DNA from: Opisthorchis felineus | Lineage: Eukaryota; Platyhelminthes; Trematoda; Opisthorchiida; Opisthorchiidae | Reading direction: 5' to 3' | Length of the DNA: 64,000 nt | NCBI GenBank assembly: GCA_004794785.1 | Contig: SJOL01003934.1 | Location: forward strand, 28,822 to 92,821 | Shown: in pieces, positions 33,286 through 47,000 of the stretch | Layout of the letters: each line of letters starts with the position of its first letter | Position numbering within the stretch: the first letter of the stretch is position 1 | Program-made: the position numbers and the translations under genes | The notes under the pieces: model-generated | Told to the model about the DNA's origin: nothing | The model's database searches: none | Seen by the model: the letters and a program-made list of their open reading frames with translations, nothing else

Positions 33286-36200
33286 ATACATTTTCTTTGC
33301 CTATTCCGCGTAAATTGCGGTTACTTTGAACCGTCCAACTGGAGGTCACAAAAGTACATGTGAGGAATATGTCCGTCAAAAGGGGGAGAGAGAGGGAAAT
33401 GATGTACAGATATGTTGGTGGTATACAGAAACTTCCATTTTTTTCAAAGGCCATGCACAGAGAGTAAGACTTACGAATTTCTTTGAAGATGAAAAACGAA
33501 TATAAACGTGGTAAGTTAGTAGGAAATTTGTGGGTGAAAATTGGGGCCCAGGCATCTAGTAGTGCTCGATTAACCCCAGGTATTCGTGCATTTTCGGAAA
33601 GGATTTAGTGAAATCTTATGGATAGATGATACTGGAGGCATTTAAAGAGTTGGCAAATACTTTTGACCTTAGGGAAGCCAAGGGCGAGTCCTAACCTGTC
33701 ACGCTATTTGGGTTGTTATAGAACTACGTCAGGATTTGCGCGATCCGTATTTGTGGACAGACATTGATGTTGCGGGTCTTTAGGATCGTTTTGATGAAGT
33801 CCACTGCTAAGTTTGGTTCAGTTTCTCCCCGTATGTCTCTTTGAACTTCCGTAAGTTTTACAATTACATAACCCAGATGTCGTCCGTCAAAAATGTGTCC
33901 ATAAATTTTATTTCTCTTATGCTTAATAATTCGTCACATGTTCAGCAGAGGTATTTTAAGGCTCTAGGGTCCTTTGAATTTGCACTCGTTGGAGCTCATT
34001 CGAAGGGCTTCGATGGAGGGAACATTATGGGGCTAGAAAAACTTTGAGGGCTTCGTTTGGAAGATGTGTAGGTTGGTTGTGTTTCCACTGTATTCTATCT
34101 GCTCCGGAAGCCTCGTCGCGTCGATATGCAAGCTGATTCGTAGCTGATGCTGTTCGATTTACTCCCTATATCAAACTGAATGACTATTACTCAGGGGTAG
34201 CAACTTTTTTCGCACATAATAAGTAATACAATCATGATATTTATACGGTCATGTGGAGCAACCACGCATTTGAATAGTACATAGGTTTTGATAGAAAAAC
34301 CACAATAAACTTGGTTAATAAGTCTGTCAATAAGCTAACCGACAGAGTTGAGAACCACGCCTTTGACGTAATAGACCCACTCTGGCTCAATTATTTCGCA
34401 CACAGCGGTGAGATAAACTGCTGGTAACCGCTGAGCCTGAAAAGTCTATCACGTTATATGCTTCGCAAGTCTTTGGAACTTGCGCGGTTTCGTACGTCCT
34501 ACATAGATTGTTATTGTGGGAGGATGAACATCGACTTGGCCCGGACCGATGCCTTATGCTTTCAGTTCCTGTTGAACTCTTGACTACAGCTGTGGCCACA
34601 GCCACCGTCAGCTCCAGAGTGTGCTGGAGTGACCACGTTTTAGTTAAATCGAGCACATTTGTTCTATCCCCTCAATGGCGTCAAAATTACATAACGAACG
34701 GATCATACGAGGGACTGATTCGTAACGAGATGCCGTATAGTTAATGTGGACAGAAATATCCAGACCGAGTACCAACTCCGTGAAATTATTCTCTTACAAT
34801 TTCACGACAGGCGTGCAACGAAACGTCTTGCGGGCCGAAAAAAGAGGTGTACCGCCAGCGCCACAGGCCTAAAATAACTCTCTGACGCGTTTTGATGCCA
34901 TCCATGCGGATAAATACAGGCCACCATAGAACGCGAGTAATAAACCAACAGCCATGAAAGAGGTTCATCTTGAACTGGTGAAAGTCCGATCGAACAAAGC
35001 CAGCTGGCCGGGCAAGTTGCTTCAATGTGTGTTAGTGTATTGCGCTTCGGAGTTTCTGCTTTACTTTGTTCGGACGTGTCTTAAAATTCAACGGATGGAG
35101 AATTGCCAGAATACCTTCTATACCCAGTGTGTCAATTTAATGGCCCTCCAGATTCCGTCCCGTTTCATACACCTCTGTCTTACGAAAATTGATAGACCGG
35201 TTAATCTTTGGCCCAACAAAATCTTTACGGAGCGTTGCCAGTGATGTACATAAAATTGCGTACCAAGTGCAAATATCTACCATGGACGCATTCGTCTGTA
35301 TCCATCGCAAACTCCTGAAGGCTTTAGACGTCGGAACAAGTCATTTTCGTGTGGGATTTATTGACTCCGGTAACGTCTTGACTCAATTACTAGGAAACTC
35401 CGGCCACAGAAACATTCCTACGGAATGCCAGAGTACAGTTGGCGAGAATTTCCGGCTTCTCTTGCCGACGAATGAAGTATACGTCAAGGAACTGCTTTGC
35501 AGTCGTCTTTATTCACTTTCCATGCGGATTCCGAAGTGTGACGAACGACGAATTTTTATAACACCGCTGCCGACAGGGAATGTTGCGCACTCCCGGGTGT
35601 CTACTTACATAAGTAGGACACTGACACAGTCAGTGGATACTAGATATCGCCCTACAGCTGAAGCAATCCAAAAAGCACGAAGATTATGTCAACATTGAGG
35701 CGAGGTAGACATTTTAACGTCATTTCACCTATTGTGACCCCAACTACTATCGATAACCGTCCACCACATTAGGCCATCTGTACAAACTATCTTGCCGTTA
35801 TGATCTCCTCTGACTGCACATGGCGTGACTACGTTGAAAAAGTCTCTCTTAAGATTCAAAGGCGGAGTTATTTCACGCAACGATTTTCTCCATTGAATAT
35901 TATCAATCTGGCCATCCGAAATTTAAGACTTGCCATCACCTTACGGATTATCTTCCATTGTTCGCCATTGTTTTCAGTGGACTGCTGATATGTAGCCATA
36001 TTACCACCGGGAGGTGAATTAGAATTTTATCGGTTTCCAGTAACGAAGCGTTTAATTTCCTAATAGATGTTTTATTCGAAAGCCTGAAATGCCGGTACAA
36101 GTTTTCTTAAGGCAGTGCTTGATGAGTTCTCTCATCTGCTACATCCTGGTATGATCAACTATCCCCAGAACGCGCTACATCGGTGTGAATCTATTCCCCC

Positions 36201-38289
36201 ACAGGATCTGCTTATTAAACTCTGTATTTCCCTTTTATGCTTATCAGACGGCTTCAAGTTCATTATTAAGACTGAAACATTTGGGACTAATACGCGCACG
36301 ATTTGGCCCCTCCTCCTCATGAGGCACTTTCATTTCCAAATCCCTAATTCTCCCTTCTCGGACTGTTAATTATTTTCGATTTTCTTGTAGATATTTTTAC
36401 CATACATATACGTCTCTGTATCCTGAGTAAGAAGGCTTCATCCGAGTATTTACCGCCAGCAATTAACAATGAAACCGCGTTTTGCCCTGTCTTCTCCCTT
36501 ATTTTCTGTACCTAAATTTTTGCGCAAGGTAAACCTATGGCAATCAGCTGAACAAAAGCGGTCTTCACTATCTTCCAACTATCGATCACACCGGTAGTGT
36601 TCATATCGCCAATTCAATGAAAATAACCCGTGGTACATACTGCAGAAAGTTTAAAGTCAAGGCTTTAAGGCCTTTTATTTTGAAGCTTCCCATGTGAGTC
36701 ATCGAACAAGCGTCTTTTCAAGAAATGCACTTTCTTTGGAGAAGATCCAAAGGAAAATTAGTCCCTGAAAGAAATACTTGTATTTTGTGATAATTCTTTT
36801 CCAAGGGGTTTTTTCTGAGCTACTAATTGTGATTTGTTACCTCCAAGGTTGATAAAAACTTCACCTACTTCAAACTGGGCGCTTGAGTAGCAGATAATTT
36901 TTCATGGACTACATTTACCTGACAACTTCAAAATGAGATAAATTTCTGATGGGCTAACTACAAGTAATAACAAATCCTATCCACATGATATTGAAGCCGC
37001 CCATGAGATGCACATTGTGCGGCGAAAGTCAGTGTCGTGAGAGATTCAACCGGGCTTTTAGTTTCAGTGATTTCAACACGCATGTGAACTTAAAAATAAA
37101 TTACTGATCAAATTGTTCTTCAAATTAGGTACTGATTGCACCAGATCTTGAGGAGTATGCCAGTCTGATGATCCTCAAATGGGACGTAACCAGCAGTAGA
37201 CTGTCCGCGGATTCATAGCAGTCGTCCAATAAATTTTATATCAGAGAACACTTCGACACACAGTGGACGAAAGTTCTTAAGACTCAAATTGCTGCAATCT
37301 CGGTTCGCAACTGGAGACTTAGCTCCAACCTCTATTTACCTGTTTTACCGACTTGCTTACTCACTTGAAATCCTCCTCAAGTTCGTCAGCATTCTGTTTG
37401 CTATGAAAAACCAATACAAATGTGAACTTTGTGATTAGTAAAGTAAGCATGTAAGTTAAGGAGGTTTTCAAATGGAGCGAAGGAAAGTTCCATGTTATCA
37501 GTACCCAGCTTTATCTCTTTGAAGGCAGGCCACACCCTACGCGAGTCCAGAGCGACAAGCCTCCATACGACTAATTCTAGATCTCGTAGTTTTTGATGGG
37601 ACATCTTCCAGTCTCACAGACATTCCTCATCCCCTGAGAGTGATCACGGTCTTGACCGTACATAAAAACCACAGGGAAACAAAGGTTATGAAGAAGATAT
37701 AGTAAGCTGTCTGTTATTAATCGGTATCAACTTCACATTCGAACACTGGATAAAGATTCCAATGGAGATTCATGAAAAGTAAGTTGGGATCACCCGAGGA
37801 GCCATAAATAGCATTAACGGACGCTATTCAGCTGATCTTGCTACGCGAACATTTTACTCTAGATTAACAACACTCTTTAGTGAAAAAGAGTTTTATGTTT
37901 TCGGAGTAAGCTTGGACAGTCTGGCCCATGACTTTGTGGCCTTCACTGGTTGTACTATATAGCAGGATATAACAAATTCACTGAGGTTAGTCAGGACAGA
38001 CATACCCGTGAATTTTTGAAACATTGTACACTGTACATAAAAGCCAGACTTCTAAGACGAAATCTGTTCAAGTTTGGAACAGTTACAGCAGGTCTATCAC
38101 CTGTAGTGTGTTATTTCTGTCCCATAATTTAAGGGCTGCATGCCTCCTGAGCAGTAGTTTGCGTCCTGTCAGCGCTTCGGAGCATGCAGTGACGTCAAAC
38201 TTAGTTCTTATTCTACATCTCTCTCCTGAATATGTTCCGCTTCTGTCCTGACTCCACTAATCCACGAAATCAGGTATGTCCATAGTGAG
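33286..38289. other. Unassigned DNA, includes a 169-codon open frame
   Basis: The open frame at 35189-35698 (plus) is the longest one not tied to a transposon. I do not recognise its product, and a frame of this length is within chance expectation for this window. No other structure is evident. Confidence 0.45.
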
Positions 38290-38420
38290 TTGATGACTTA
38301 GATAGGACAAGCTAGCCTCGCACTTCAGATGTCAGGGTTTACACCCTGGCCGACCACCAAAACACACTGCTAGTGAGGTCCAGTCGGAGCATAACCCAGG
38401 TCTATTGCCATTCTCACTTG
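38290..38420 (+). mobile_element. tRNA-derived SINE, copy C
   Basis: The head has AGCCTCGCACTTCAGATGTC and a B-box-like GGGTTTACACCC (38336-38347). The body has ACTGCTAGTGAGGTCCAGTC and CCAGGTCTATTGCC, which align loosely with copies A, B and D. Confidence 0.55.
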
Positions 38421-39135
38421 CTGGTTACTATCCGGAATAATTAGGCCGGGGAATAGTAGAGTAGCTGTTCAAATCGGGCAGTCGTGGAAACATTCCTCAC
38501 AAATTCCAAAAGTGCATGCAGATATTCATCCTCTGATTAGACAGGGCATTCAAGAAGACACAGGTAGGTATGCTTCGGAAAGTGTTTGGCTGCCCCACTC
38601 CTCAATGGCACCAAAGAAAGTACAGTAAAAAACCGCCTACTAGAACCAATAACCAAACGAAGTAAAGTGTGAACTGATTCAGTGCACGTCAGCCAATGCA
38701 AGATTATGCCAGTCAATCACAAGCGCCATAAAAACGGTAGAATATTGGCAACTTCAAGTTCAGTTGACCCTAGACAAAATGGACGTAGGTTTTTTCTCAA
38801 ATTGAAACGGCATCTTAGTACATTTTAAGTGAAGCTTACCGTCGTAAAAAAGTATTATTCAACTCAGATCAGCGCATTCATCAACGTCAGGATAATATTT
38901 TATTTTTGGCAAATCCAGGGAACTTTGTTCAAAAACGCTCAAAACTGCACGAAATGAGGAATAATTTAATTGGAGGAACACTGTTTATGAGGCTGCTGAA
39001 AATTCTTCGGAAACCCACAACCGGCTTCGCCCTTCTTAAGGACTGTGTCCACTTGATGAGACCGAAGAAGGGCGAAGATCGCCGTAGGCTGTCATAGAGT
39101 CACCTTATGGGGAATATTCCTTCAAGAAAATGCAC
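38421..39135. other. Unassigned DNA
   Basis: No gene or repeat was recognised. Confidence 0.45.
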
Positions 39136-39275
39136 TGCGATATCTCTGTCGTACCAACTGAAGCATGAGGCATTATTTTTGCAGCACATTCAACTGAGGG
39201 ATATCTCATATGAGAGGTTCAGCTGGGCTTAGCTGAGTCTGTCGTTAAAACCAACTTGCTGTGCAAATGAGTTTA
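39136..39275 (+). mobile_element. Foldback MITE, partial copy
   Basis: The interior GCGATATCTCTGTCGTACCA and CTGAAGCATGAGG, then CAGCACATTCAACTG and a right arm ending GAGTCTGTCGTTAAAACCAA, match 60030-60165. The left arm is missing. Confidence 0.7.
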
Positions 39276-40029
39276 TTAGGACATAATTTACGTTGGCTCT
39301 CGGGACGCATATTTTTTTCTCCTGTCCTCGTCTCTCCTCATCGAGACCATTACCAGTCGCATGTCCTATCTGACACTGTTGGCGCACTCGCGAAGGCCCA
39401 ACTTGAGCTTCATTGTCCACCGGCTGCACGTCGTAGTTGGTCATCTATTCCAATCCTCTCCTTCTTGCGGCAAAAAAAGGACACCGTACTCAAAACCTTC
39501 AAGAGTTCCTAATCTCATTAACAATACAGTACATGGCAAAAGTACGGGTGCGCCTAATTTATTGAGCCACTTCTCCAACTCCATAAGCGGAATGAAACGA
39601 TTTTTGGTCAAAATGTGCGAAATCCCATCGGGAACCGATTTTACAACTGACAAGAATAGTACTCCGATCAGCTAGCTTGAAACCTGAGAAAAATGTATAA
39701 ATGTGCAGAATGCCGTCTCTTCAAGAAAGATTCTGGTGATATTTTCTGGCCTCTTACTCTCAAATCTTCATAACTCACCAGGCGCGTCTTTTCGTCCATG
39801 CTACATGTACTTGAACTTCTCAATTCACGATCTACCAAATCCCTTCCTAGTTCCTAAAAATTAAAACCAAAGCCCGTCGGGCATCTGTACATTGTTTACG
39901 TTGGCCAACTGTGGAAGTGACACTGGAGCTTGCCAATATCTCTGACAGATGTCGACTGTTAATCCATTAGACGGATTTGTGGCAAAACATGTGTAAAGTT
40001 CCAGTGCACAACTGTGATTGACAAAAAGC
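39276..40029. other. Unassigned DNA
   Basis: No gene was recognised. The right end may include more of the CR1-like relic. Confidence 0.4.
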
Positions 40030-41040
40030 GTTGTCTGTAGCTTGGTCAGCACCCATCCGGTGTGCATGAGGTCGATGAGTCGTTCCTCATCACATCCACT
40101 CTTAGCAAGGCCTAACTACTTAATCTTCACGAAGGAAGATGTTTGTCTACTCTTACACAAGACAAACACCTCCAGCGCGATGGGGCCAGATGAAGTACAT
40201 TCAAGATTCTGAAGGGAACGTCGCTCACATTGGAGAAACATTTCTACCTGATATTTTGTCAGTTGCTGGACGAAGGCAACCTTCCCTCTGCTTTGAGGGA
40301 AGCGATTGTCGTACAGAGTTATAAATCTGGTGACCGCTCATCGCCCGGCAGCTGTAGGCCCTTTATCCGTGTAAAGTGATGGAACGCATCCTAAAGTGGG
40401 TCGTTTTAGATCACTTCACTGTCAACAGCTTTATATCTCCATAGCAGAATGGATTCCTCTAAAACCGCTCTTACGAAGATAGATACGAAAAAAGGTTTAG
40501 GTATTTGGCTGTCGTCAAGCATGTCCGTCTCATTCCACAATGAAAAACCACCTCAAAAGGCATTCGTTTTTCTACGGATGATTCCGTATTACTCGCATGA
40601 ACTTCCAGCTACTCTACGAGACTTACTTCAGACCGCATCTTGAATACGCCATGAAGGAGGATGCTGGTCTCAAATCTGTCTCGAGCTGCTACAACTCCTC
40701 CCCCTAGAGTATCTTCGCCTTCGAAGGGACCCAAAACTTACTTATGCCTTGTTTAAACAAGGCTTTGCCGAGGGGTTTTCGCCGTTGACCCAACGAATAC
40801 AACGTGAGGACATGCTAAGAAGATCTTCAAGCTCAGAACCCACACTTTTATCAGACAACAACAGTTGATGCGTGGACTAAACTTTCTCCGACGGTTGTTC
40901 ACGGTGCATCTGGAAGCCGGTTGAAAGAAGTTTGAGATGCTCTTTTGTGCGAATCCTCACAGTGGCAAGCTTACTGCCCAGCGCCAAGAAATTAAAGAAT
41001 GGTGCTACAGCTGCTTTTGGTTTTGCCTTATAGGTGAACG
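40030..41040 (+). pseudogene. CR1-like reverse transcriptase relic
   Basis: Broken RT motifs appear in order on the plus strand: TSSAMGPDEVHSRF (near 40170-40212), then in another frame LLDEGNLPSALREAIV and YKSGDRSSPGS (near 40262-40350), then [15 protein letters not shown] (about 40375-40420), and later [14 protein letters not shown] (about 40606-40650), which marks the RT C-terminal part. The catalytic YADD segment is missing, because the sequence between the finger and C-terminal motifs is too short. This is therefore an internally deleted, frameshifted remnant of a non-LTR retrotransposon ORF2. No endonuclease domain or 3' tail was identified. Confidence 0.75.
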
Positions 41041-44000
41041 TAAGCCGCTAAACGACAAGAATAAACCCTCCCCCGGAAGCTTGAGTGTAACCTCGATCCT
41101 GTGTATCAATTCATGAATCCGTCAATTCCCACCCCCAGGCGTATCTTTTCGTTCATGTTTCGTGTTTCTGGAGTTGTCACATTAGGATCGAGTGTGTCGT
41201 TTAAGGTAACAGAGTACTGCTTGTTTCTCTTATTGGCTAAATTATGTGTAAAGTTTTCCTCAATGCAGATTTCGATTGTTACCTCAATACTATTACCACT
41301 GTTACTGCAGTGCAAGCCATCTAGAGAGAATATTGTTTAAGTTGGTCCCCAAAAAGTTGCTTTCATGATGTCGGCCAGTTTGTTCCCTATCTGGTGAATC
41401 AACTGAAATGTATTTTGTCGCATTCAGGACAGCAACCGGAAACAGTGTAAAACCTTAAGGCTGATGGTGCTTCGTGCAGTATACCACTTTCGAATGCCTC
41501 GTAGTTCATATTTTACTCAGAAGACAAGTTATACGTGCTGCGAATGGTTTTCAAATTAGAATGGTTGCAGTGGTTCGTACACCAAGTTCACTAAAAACAA
41601 AGCGTCGTGTTCACATAGGCAACAGAGAGCCCATTCTGAGCACAAGCTGGTTAGTTTGGGCTTTGAGCCCGACTATTGCTGTGGATCACGATACACCTGG
41701 ATGAATCAGGAAGGGCCGGGACATAAAGTACCCAAAGATCAAGCATCAGTTCATAAGAACTAACTAAATTCGACAACCATACGAAACAGGTGTTTGGTTT
41801 CCTTGACGAAACAATGTTATGCTGCTAAAGGCTCTTCGACAGCCTTCGACTGGTTTTGTTCTTGAAAGAAATCGGGTGGTCGCAGCCCCGAATTTCAGCC
41901 TTGTATTCTACTTGCAAATTGAGCTGGTGTTAGCGGAAGACTCTTAGCTGAATCTGAAACTCGGTCAAATCCTCCGTTAACACCAACTTATGTGAAAACG
42001 AGTAGATGTTATCAAGCATTTGATTTGACCAAAAAAGGTTCATCGCCATTGCCTAAAGGGGTTTTCAATAACAAACTTCAACGCGCACAGACTAAACTGA
42101 GGGAGTAACTTTTTAGTTTCATGTGACGATGAAATGACCAATCTACACCTCAAACATGATTCACTACTAAAAATAATAGGCGCTGTTTCTATCTAGTGTC
42201 TTAAAACTCAACGTAAAACTTATGGGGACAGTTGGAGTGGACACCACACTGAATGTTGGTTTTTCCGAGAGGAACCAATGGCAAATTCACGTCTTTTTGG
42301 TCGGAAACAATAATGGTTTGCTCCTTTTTGTCGCCAACGCAGACTCTTAAGCCTTAAAACAGGTGCACACTAAAATAGTTTGTTGTCTGAAATGTGACAT
42401 ACCTCTTTTAGATGGGATCCCTGCGGCTACAAAAATGGAAGTAAGCATTTTCTCTAGAAAGAATATCGTAAAATAGATCAGTCCGCTCCAAGGAGAAATC
42501 TGTAAAAAAGAGACATTGACCTACAAGTAGGATATTTGCGACGAAGATGTCTCTTTATTTATTAATAACCGGGAATAAGCTGTTCCGAACCATATATAAA
42601 ACAGCTTCTGATTCGTAGACTTGCCCCTCCCATGCCGGGGGAAATGCAACAACAGAGCCAAGTTTCACAAGGCAAACGTAGCACTAAACATCTGTTTTCA
42701 CCAACATTACTGCTTCACAAGGAACAATGATCTGGACTGGGTTGATTTTTTTGGTCCTGACAACATACATAATAGCATTCTAGAAGTTAGCACATGGATA
42801 AAACACGAGTTGAAGATGAGGTATGGTATTTGAGGCTGTGGAGCTGAAACATATACAATGTTGCTGCAATGGACTATGTTCCTACAACAAAAATCTCCAT
42901 AAAAGCTCCTTCTGAAAAGAGAGTCACTTCAGTGAATATCTGCTACAAGCTAAGGCCTACCAGGTCATTCTGCGTAGAGATTTCCATCAGAAAGAGATCA
43001 GGGTTTGTTTTGTCTCATGGGACGACTATTCTTGGTCGGAAGGACCATACTTGCTCTGAAGAGTATGACCTCTCTCTTGAAAAAGCTCCCTTAAGTAAAC
43101 TTTTTGTAAACTTCTGCACTTGTGCTGATCTGCTCTGAAAAGGAGTTACTCTGAATGTGACATTTCATGGTCAGTACTCAGCAATGACTTAATCGCACGT
43201 GATCCAGTTCACCTTGTATATGTGGGACAATCACTTCCTAAAAAGTGGACAAAATCTACCACCATATTGACAAACGCCGTCGAATGTGCCGTAAACCACT
43301 GAGTCCTGATCAGAGTAGCGACTACGCCGCATTGAACTCTCCTGTTAACTGGAATACACGTCAAGTAAGTCACAGGTGATCGAGTATAATAAAAATTTGA
43401 ATTCGAACCTGGACGCATTGGGAAGAATTACTTTTGGTTTCATATCATTAAGCTGACAGACCCTACGAACTGATGCATTCGATATTGGAAAGCAAAAAAG
43501 TCCCATTCAGTCATGTGAAACAAAATTGAGTCTGATATACCTAAACAGAGTGAAAATACCACACAATTTGACTCTGAGAGGATCATCCATAAACAGTACT
43601 GATTAGTTGTCCAAATCAGCAGGTTGGTTTAATCATTCGCTAACCAAGTAAACAAACAACCCAACGAATTATTCCCAAAATACAATCGGTCCAAGGAACA
43701 CGAATTAACCTCCGGCATATGGAAGTACTCAAGATGCACACCAAAAATTCTCTTTCCCAGAATATCATGGGTGAGTGATGAAAGCATGCGAAATTCACAC
43801 GGATGCACGCAAGGGTTATGACAGTGTGCATTCTCCGGTCGCATTTATTCTTCTTTAGGGTATTAACGCGCTTTTGCAACTTGCTGTAGGTTATTTTTGA
43901 TTCTGTCGCCTACTTGTAGTTCCATTCGTCAAGCTTCAACACATTGGTAACACAGCAAGTCTGCCAAATACGTGCGCAGCCGTTACTGAGTCACTGGACA

Positions 44001-47000
44001 GAGATGGAGACAGCCGACCAGTTTGAGAAGCAGCGGTTTCCATTAAGTAACCAAGGAAAAACACAGAAGAACACGAAGAGAGTGCAAGGATCAAAAGGCA
44101 TTTTCACGGTGACTTCATGATTCACATCGTCACAGGTGTTTCAGAAGAGACAAAGAGAAAAGCCTGGAGAAAGCTGTGCACAGAATAAAGAAAACTCTTC
44201 AGCCCACTTTGCGGACCATCTTCTCAGACGAGTATTTAATCCAGTAATTAGTGTAACAAAATCTCCTTCAACAAACAAAATGAATAGATGGCACCCAAAT
44301 TTGATGTACCGGTCGACATTGGATGCCTGTGATTAGTTGGAGAACAACAGACGGTTTTCGTGGGCTGAACGTAGCAATGCATACAAGCTTCTGACAGGTG
44401 TTCGATCTCAAATTTCCCAATCCCTGTGTAGAAAACCTTTCTCCGTGGCTCGCTTTCGAGTTGTATGTTTTTCCAGGATCTAAAGTGAAAGTTACAGTTG
44501 TTCAGGCCTGTCTAGAGTCTGCCGCATTAGCACAAATTTTGGCGTCCCCAGTCTCAAACCCTTAGAGGACGGGTTTTGGACGCGAGTTTCGTCCCTTTAT
44601 TCAAGGTGACATAACCTGCGGGGTTGGTCTACTGTCCAGGGGACTTCGGTATTTAGGCGTCGATCCGAAAGGTTTTTTCACAGACATTGCTGGGGAGATC
44701 GGTCAAGAATCCAAACATGTTGTTTACATAGCGTCCAGGTTTTCCTGTATTGAGAGCAGCAACGAAGGATTAGACGAAGTACACTCATATTTGATGGAAA
44801 TCTTCCAATTATGTGCGTTGGTGTCGTTGAAACTGCACTCAAACACTCCCTTCAAGAGACCCGGGTTTAAACCCTCCCTTTTGGGACTCGGCACAGAACC
44901 AATGAGTCGTGACAATAGAAATGTTTGGGTAAACCAGCTGGTTTTCCATAATCTCCCGTGCAACTGTTCCGAAAAATGGGGTCATGACGGTTTGAAGTAA
45001 AATTTAGGAGACCTCACAATTTGCAAACTACCTTGAGTACGAGTTCCAGACGGCCAGAAGAACTAAAAGCATCAAAATACTTTCCAAAAAGTTACTTATG
45101 CTGCCTTGAGTCCGGAACAGTCTGTAACATTGCCGTGTACTCAGTAAATTTTGCAAAGGCTTGAGTAAGGCAACTGTCTTCTGTAAGTTCATGCAATTAA
45201 ATATGAGCTTACTTTTCATGAGGTCCATAACGGCTATTATAAAAAAAGGGGAATAATGCAACATACCACTACGGTATTTTAAAGCTTCACTTGTGAGTCC
45301 TGTGCCCACAAATCCACAACAACCCAAGCTTTGTGACCGAAAGTTTTCGTCAGACTAAAATTTACAACCAGGGTTTTAAAGCTCATCCCTAATAATCCTA
45401 GGCGAAACCAAGTTAGTTTCTGTTGGTTGCTTAAAAGTGGCCCATTTTTGTTTGTACACAGCAGTATAAGCAGCTGTTCTAAACTGCTCTCGCTTACGAT
45501 TACCTCATTTTTTTAGCGCGCTGATAATTTACCGATTATTCAAAATACCCAGTTTACTTTAGTTGTTATATTGAGATAATAACACGCTTTTCTGGCTAGA
45601 ACAGCGAAGTATGCCACTGTCCACAATTTTATGTCGTGGACAGCATAATAGCAGTGTCAAAAGAACCAAAAAGCACTAACCAAATGACAGGAAGGCGGAC
45701 CAAAACGCAAAGGAACCAGTTGATAGGAGGGGCTTGAACAACCGAAATGAAGGTATTCAACAAACCACTCAAACGCGACTGAATCAGACAACAACGCAAC
45801 AGAAATTCCGGATGGACTTATAAAAACTAAACACAGACCAGTCTTTGAATGACCTGTCATCTCACGTTATATCCTGACATGTGCAACGTTAACGTCATCC
45901 CTGCTAACGTCAATAGGTTAGCAAGGGTTACAGAAAAACCTTTACCGGCAAGTCATAACCTAAGTAGATACAGTTTGTGTGTGACGGTGTGACATGTCCT
46001 GCAAAGAATGCAGGCAGGTTCTCTGATCAAGAACCTACTGGCTTGAAGTAAATTGCTCAACTTACACCCAAATTTAGCGAATTTTTAAATTACTTCATTA
46101 CTCGTGAGATATGCATCACGGATGAGCCAGCTTCACACAGCTTCTCTCTTATTCAGAATAGGTTAAAAAGACTTTGAGTTCAAAACTAAAAAAAATCAGC
46201 ACACTGAAAGGGAAGGTTTTATCGAACCTGCATTTTAATCACATTCATGAACTCACCTCGCACTTGTACAATGAAATCTGGAAGGAAGTTGCAGCGTTTC
46301 ATGCGAGTAAAACTCACTTAGCATAAAAAAAGTTCCTGCAACTTTAGGTATATCGCACTTCTTCACTATCAGTCTACTAGATTACCTAGTTTGGTACGAT
46401 GAAGTGAGCGACTTCATTGCACAAACCCTGTCACCATAAATGATAAGGTACCATGTGGCTCTATCAATAACCCATGAATATAGCAACAGTTATGATCTTC
46501 TGAAAGGTACGTTGCAATCCTTCCGTTGCCTCGTCCTGCATTTTTCAAATGTGATATTCTTAAAGGAGTCTTTCTTGACCTAGAGGCCACTAGCATCGAC
46601 CGTGCATTGCTTAAGTAATTAAGGCCCATTATGTAACCCTTATTTTCTTAGCTTTTTTTAATGTATTTTGTACCATAATCCTTAAAATAAACAGTGACTA
46701 CAGGTAGACGTTTTCATTCCCCTGCAGGCTGAACAGCAACGAAGATGCTGCAATATGGGCACTGCAATTTGGGCACGCCCAAATCTTGGCGTGCAAGGCG
46801 AACAGCTTACAAATACTCTGGCGGAGAGCTTTTGACGAACCTGGTCCGAACAAATGAACGTGCTAGGTCTTGGATGATGTGATGCATCGAAAGACGATTT
46901 ACCAAACATCCTGTTGGTATCATACAATTAAACCCCTAACTGGAATTGATTCTGTCTGCGATCATACGCGCGTAGAGATAAATAGGTAAAGCGCGGGGCA

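Noticed and set aside
35189..35698. 169-codon open frame, considered as a tyrosine-recombinase-like or host gene
   Set aside because: There is no convincing catalytic motif (the R..HxxR pattern is absent), and a frame of this length is within chance expectation for six frames of 64 kb. A profile search would decide.
44800..44890. B-box-like GGGTTTAAACCC as a further SINE
   Set aside because: There is no A box or shared body near it. A single short match is not enough.
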